Shown here piece after piece: positions 62,259 to 64,000 of a stretch of 64,000 bases of DNA; positions within the stretch are counted from its first letter, which is position 1; the number at the start of each line of letters is the position of its first letter. The stretch comes from Symbiodinium sp. CCMP2592. Its lineage: Eukaryota; Sar; Dinophyceae; Suessiales; Symbiodiniaceae. The position numbers and the translations under genes were made by a program. Where the stretch lies: positions 215,001 through 279,000 of the forward strand of contig CAJNDT010004502.1 in the NCBI GenBank assembly GCA_905221615.1, in the 5' to 3' direction. The notes beneath the pieces are model-generated. The model had not been told where the DNA came from. It saw nothing but the letters and a program-made list of their open reading frames with translations, and made no database searches.

Positions 62259-62551
62259 TACTTGGAGGTTCATGGATAGTTATAAGGGTTCCCTAAAGGG
62301 TCCCTTTAAAGGGATCTATAGGGATTCTATAAGGGTATAGGGTTTTCTTCGAGGTTCATGGGTAGTTATAAGTGGAGTTGTAAGTCCGATGATCATATGG
62401 GTAATGCTTGTAGTTACCTTGCTTATGACCCCACTTATGACTACCCATGAACCTCGAAGAAAACCCCATATATACCCTTATAGAATCCCTAGAGATCCCT
62501 TTAAAGGGACCCTCTAGGGAACCCTTATAACTACCCATGAACCTCCAAGTA
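62259..62551. mobile_element. Giant nested palindrome of family B (293 bp)
   Basis: Outer arms TACTTGGAGGTTCATGGATA and inverse ATGAACCTCCAAGTA. Next inside are AAGGGTCCCTTTAAAGGGAT and its inverse, then TAGGGTTTTCTTCGAGG, then a complete inner family B hairpin (about 62347-62460) with GTTCATGGGTAGTTATAAGT arms. Almost every base pairs across one axis near 62404. Confidence 0.92.
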
Positions 62552-62599
62552 CCTGGACCCCGTCAGGGGATCATCAGTTCAGGGTTTACCTGGCCCCTA

Positions 62600-62740
62600 G
62601 CTACTATTTGCTTAAGAACCACCCAAAAAATACAAAATAGATTCCTTATAGGGATAATATAGGGATTATAATCTTATAGGGATAATATGGGGATTATATT
62701 TTTTAATTTTTTGAAGGGTTCTTAAGCAAATAGTAGCTAG
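62600..62740. mobile_element. Palindromic element family H, copy 3 (long core)
   Basis: CTAGCTACTATTTGCTTAAG to CTTAAGCAAATAGTAGCTAG; core has TTATAGGGATAATATAGGG duplicated. Confidence 0.92.
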
Positions 62741-63017
62741 AGGGCCTGCCGTTTTAGGGCTCCTTCTTGTGAGTTTCTTATATGCGTCCTTAAGAAGGTA
62801 GGTATCCTGGGTACAGGTAATGTTAGGGTGCAGGGTGTGGGGGTTTTGTATTTAGTGCTTAGGCTTTAGGTTTCGGGTTTAGAGTTTGGCGGTTTAGGAT
62901 GCAAACAGGGCTTTCGGTGAGCGACGGCTTCGCACTTAATTGGGCTCTATGCCCTGAGCCTGAAACCCCCTACTGTAGTCCGGCAACACAGGGGCCTTGG
63001 TGAATCATGGTAATCTA

Positions 63018-63153
63018 CCCTGAGGGTCCATGTACCCAAATGGCATATACTCTGGCCCCAAAGTACCTAAACCCTAAACCCTAAACCACCTATATAGGGA
63101 CTACTTCAATCAAGGTCAAAGTTTTTACTATTTGGGTACATGGACCCTCAGGG
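63018..63153. mobile_element. Family D copy 8 carrying a telomere-like insertion
   Basis: CCTGAGGGTCCATGTACCCA to TTTGGGTACATGGACCCTCA. The usual core AAAGTACCTATATAGGG is split after ACCT by telomere-like DNA. Confidence 0.9.
63069..63087. repeat. (AAACCCT)n insertion between ACCT duplicates
   Basis: ACCT (63065-63068), then AAACCCTAAACCCTAAACC, then ACCT (63088-63091). Other copies have one ACCT here. Confidence 0.85.
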
Positions 63154-63183
63154 CTCGGGCCCTGGTTCGTTGCCTATACACTT

Positions 63184-63296
63184 TCCTAGGATGCCCAGTA
63201 GTACCCTTATTCTTTTTTTTGTCCTAGGTTCCTTATAAAGTTACCCAATACCAAAAAGAGAGGCCTTTTTGTTCTTACGTTACTGGGTATCCTAGG
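63184..63296. mobile_element. Palindromic element family K, copy 4
   Basis: CCTAGGATGCCCAGTAGTAC to TTACTGGGTATCCTAGG. Confidence 0.9.
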
Positions 63297-63368
63297 TAAT
63301 TGTACTGTACCTCAAAAGCCTCTTCTAGGTTTTAACGCCCCGGTACTATAACTTCTTGAGGCTTAAAG

Positions 63369-63483
63369 GCCCCAGACCTTCCAATGTCCCGTGATTCTGA
63401 ATATACCTTAGTTCGTATTATCGAAGCATCTTTTGCAATTAAAGGTATATTCCTTAGTAAACGCGTATTGGAAGGTCTGAGGC
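63369..63483. mobile_element. Palindromic element family R, copy 4 (variant tips)
   Basis: CCAGACCTTCCAATGTCCCG to CGTATTGGAAGGTCTGAGG. Confidence 0.75.
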
Positions 63484-63587
63484 GATACTATTGTTAGTTA
63501 TTCAGAACCAGGTCACGTTCCATTGCCACTAAACCAAAACATGCAAACACGAAGCAAACCAACACTGCTACAACCCCCACCATAATG

Positions 63588-63613
63588 GTAATGTATATGA
63601 ACCCTCTGGGGTC
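63588..63613. mobile_element. Family P-like fragment
   Basis: CATAATGGTAATGTATATGA and CCCTCTGGGG, as in the right arm at 36.8 kb. Confidence 0.5.
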
Positions 63614-63619
63614 ACAAAG

Positions 63620-64000
63620 AAAAAGCCCTAAACCCTAAACACTGGCAGGAGACATCATCTTCTGATGGCGAGAGCAGCGATGCTGGCCTTGGGGTCTAGG
63701 TTGGCTTTATCGTAGACATGCATAGACCCCTGGCTGCGATGAATCGCTTTGGGCGTGAAGACTTGAGGTTTAGGACAGGAGTCTATCGAAGCAGATTCTG
63801 CCAGACCTTATACAATAGGAGTGGAGATTTACGTCCAGGAGATGGCCTTCGACCCCAACCCCTTGACAACCAAACAACATAGAAGACGATCCTGTACCGA
63901 CCTTTGACTTAGACCACATATACTAGCCACACGAACCCTGAGCTCGACAACCTAAGCGTGTCTGTCAACTCCTGGTGACAATGGTTCGTGCAGTGTCTGC
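63620..64000. other. Window end, no confident gene
   Basis: A short acidic-serine reading ETSSSDGESSDAGLG follows TGGCAG at 63647, recalling the linker of the NADAR frame, but it is too short to call. Confidence 0.3.

Noticed and set aside
3245..63483. CRISPR-like regularly repeated palindromes
   Set aside because: Copies are not evenly spaced, belong to many families and are bounded by TA duplications in nested cases.
1..64000. tRNA, rRNA and other structured RNA genes
   Set aside because: No cloverleaf with the expected B-box-like GGTTCGAAT arm and no rRNA core words were recognised by eye; a covariance-model scan would be decisive.

Overview
The window looks like dinoflagellate nuclear DNA, probably from the suessialean/Symbiodiniaceae side. 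The grounds are: a mosaic of short exons in very repeat-rich DNA; spliceable exons joined by GC-AG introns; all the convincing exons on one (+) strand, as expected of unidirectional dinoflagellate gene arrays; TTTAGGG-type telomere-like tracts scattered in both orientations; and typical dinoflagellate protein families (ubiquitin-like/ankyrin protein, ion-transport channel, EF-hand, OTU, NADAR, DUF1275). A chromerid or another TTTAGGG alveolate cannot be excluded. No rRNA, tRNA, spliced-leader gene or CRISPR was recognised. Supportable coding sequence is only a few kilobases.

Layout. 0.4-2.25 kb: a T-depleted satellite with embedded CAG expansions whose long open frames are almost certainly not genes. 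4.9-15.1 kb: a channel S1-like exon (4906-4978) and a channel S4-S5/S5-like exon (14987-15090). Between them are a NADAR-domain reading frame that meets an in-frame stop (6373-6654) and several unassigned exon candidates. 15.2-24 kb: microsatellites, a CCCTA-type satellite (18.04-18.37 kb), a GGATCCCTTTAA tandem array and the largest telomere-like block (21.8-22.3 kb). 25.7-27.4 kb: two or three unassigned exons. 30.149-31.069 kb: the best gene for splicing, a ubiquitin-like plus ankyrin protein in three exons with two GC-AG introns, followed at once by a (CTA)n block. 33-44 kb: single exons, including a 51-nt EF-hand exon and an OTU-protease exon carrying the catalytic D-G-x-C signature. 48-56 kb: weaker exon candidates. 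57.671-60.986 kb: a DUF1275 (YoaK-like) membrane-protein gene with at least five exons, ending at a clear terminal exon.

The dominant structure is about 95 short palindromic elements (mostly 90-130 bp) of at least 20 sequence families, here lettered A to T. Each is two long inverted arms around a short core, so a whole copy can fold as one hairpin. Two nested insertions (A in C, E in G) show the target as TA. That makes these MITE-like, non-autonomous, Tc1/mariner-style elements; no transposase is visible here. Family A (20 copies) keeps an asymmetry between its two tips, so copies can be oriented. Telomere-like DNA has also been inserted into one element (63.07 kb) between two copies of ACCT.

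The genes do not form an evident shared pathway; the window is best read as parts of several unrelated genes in a repeat-invaded region. Family letters and exon boundaries are mine, read by eye; exon boundaries without transcripts are approximate unless stated.
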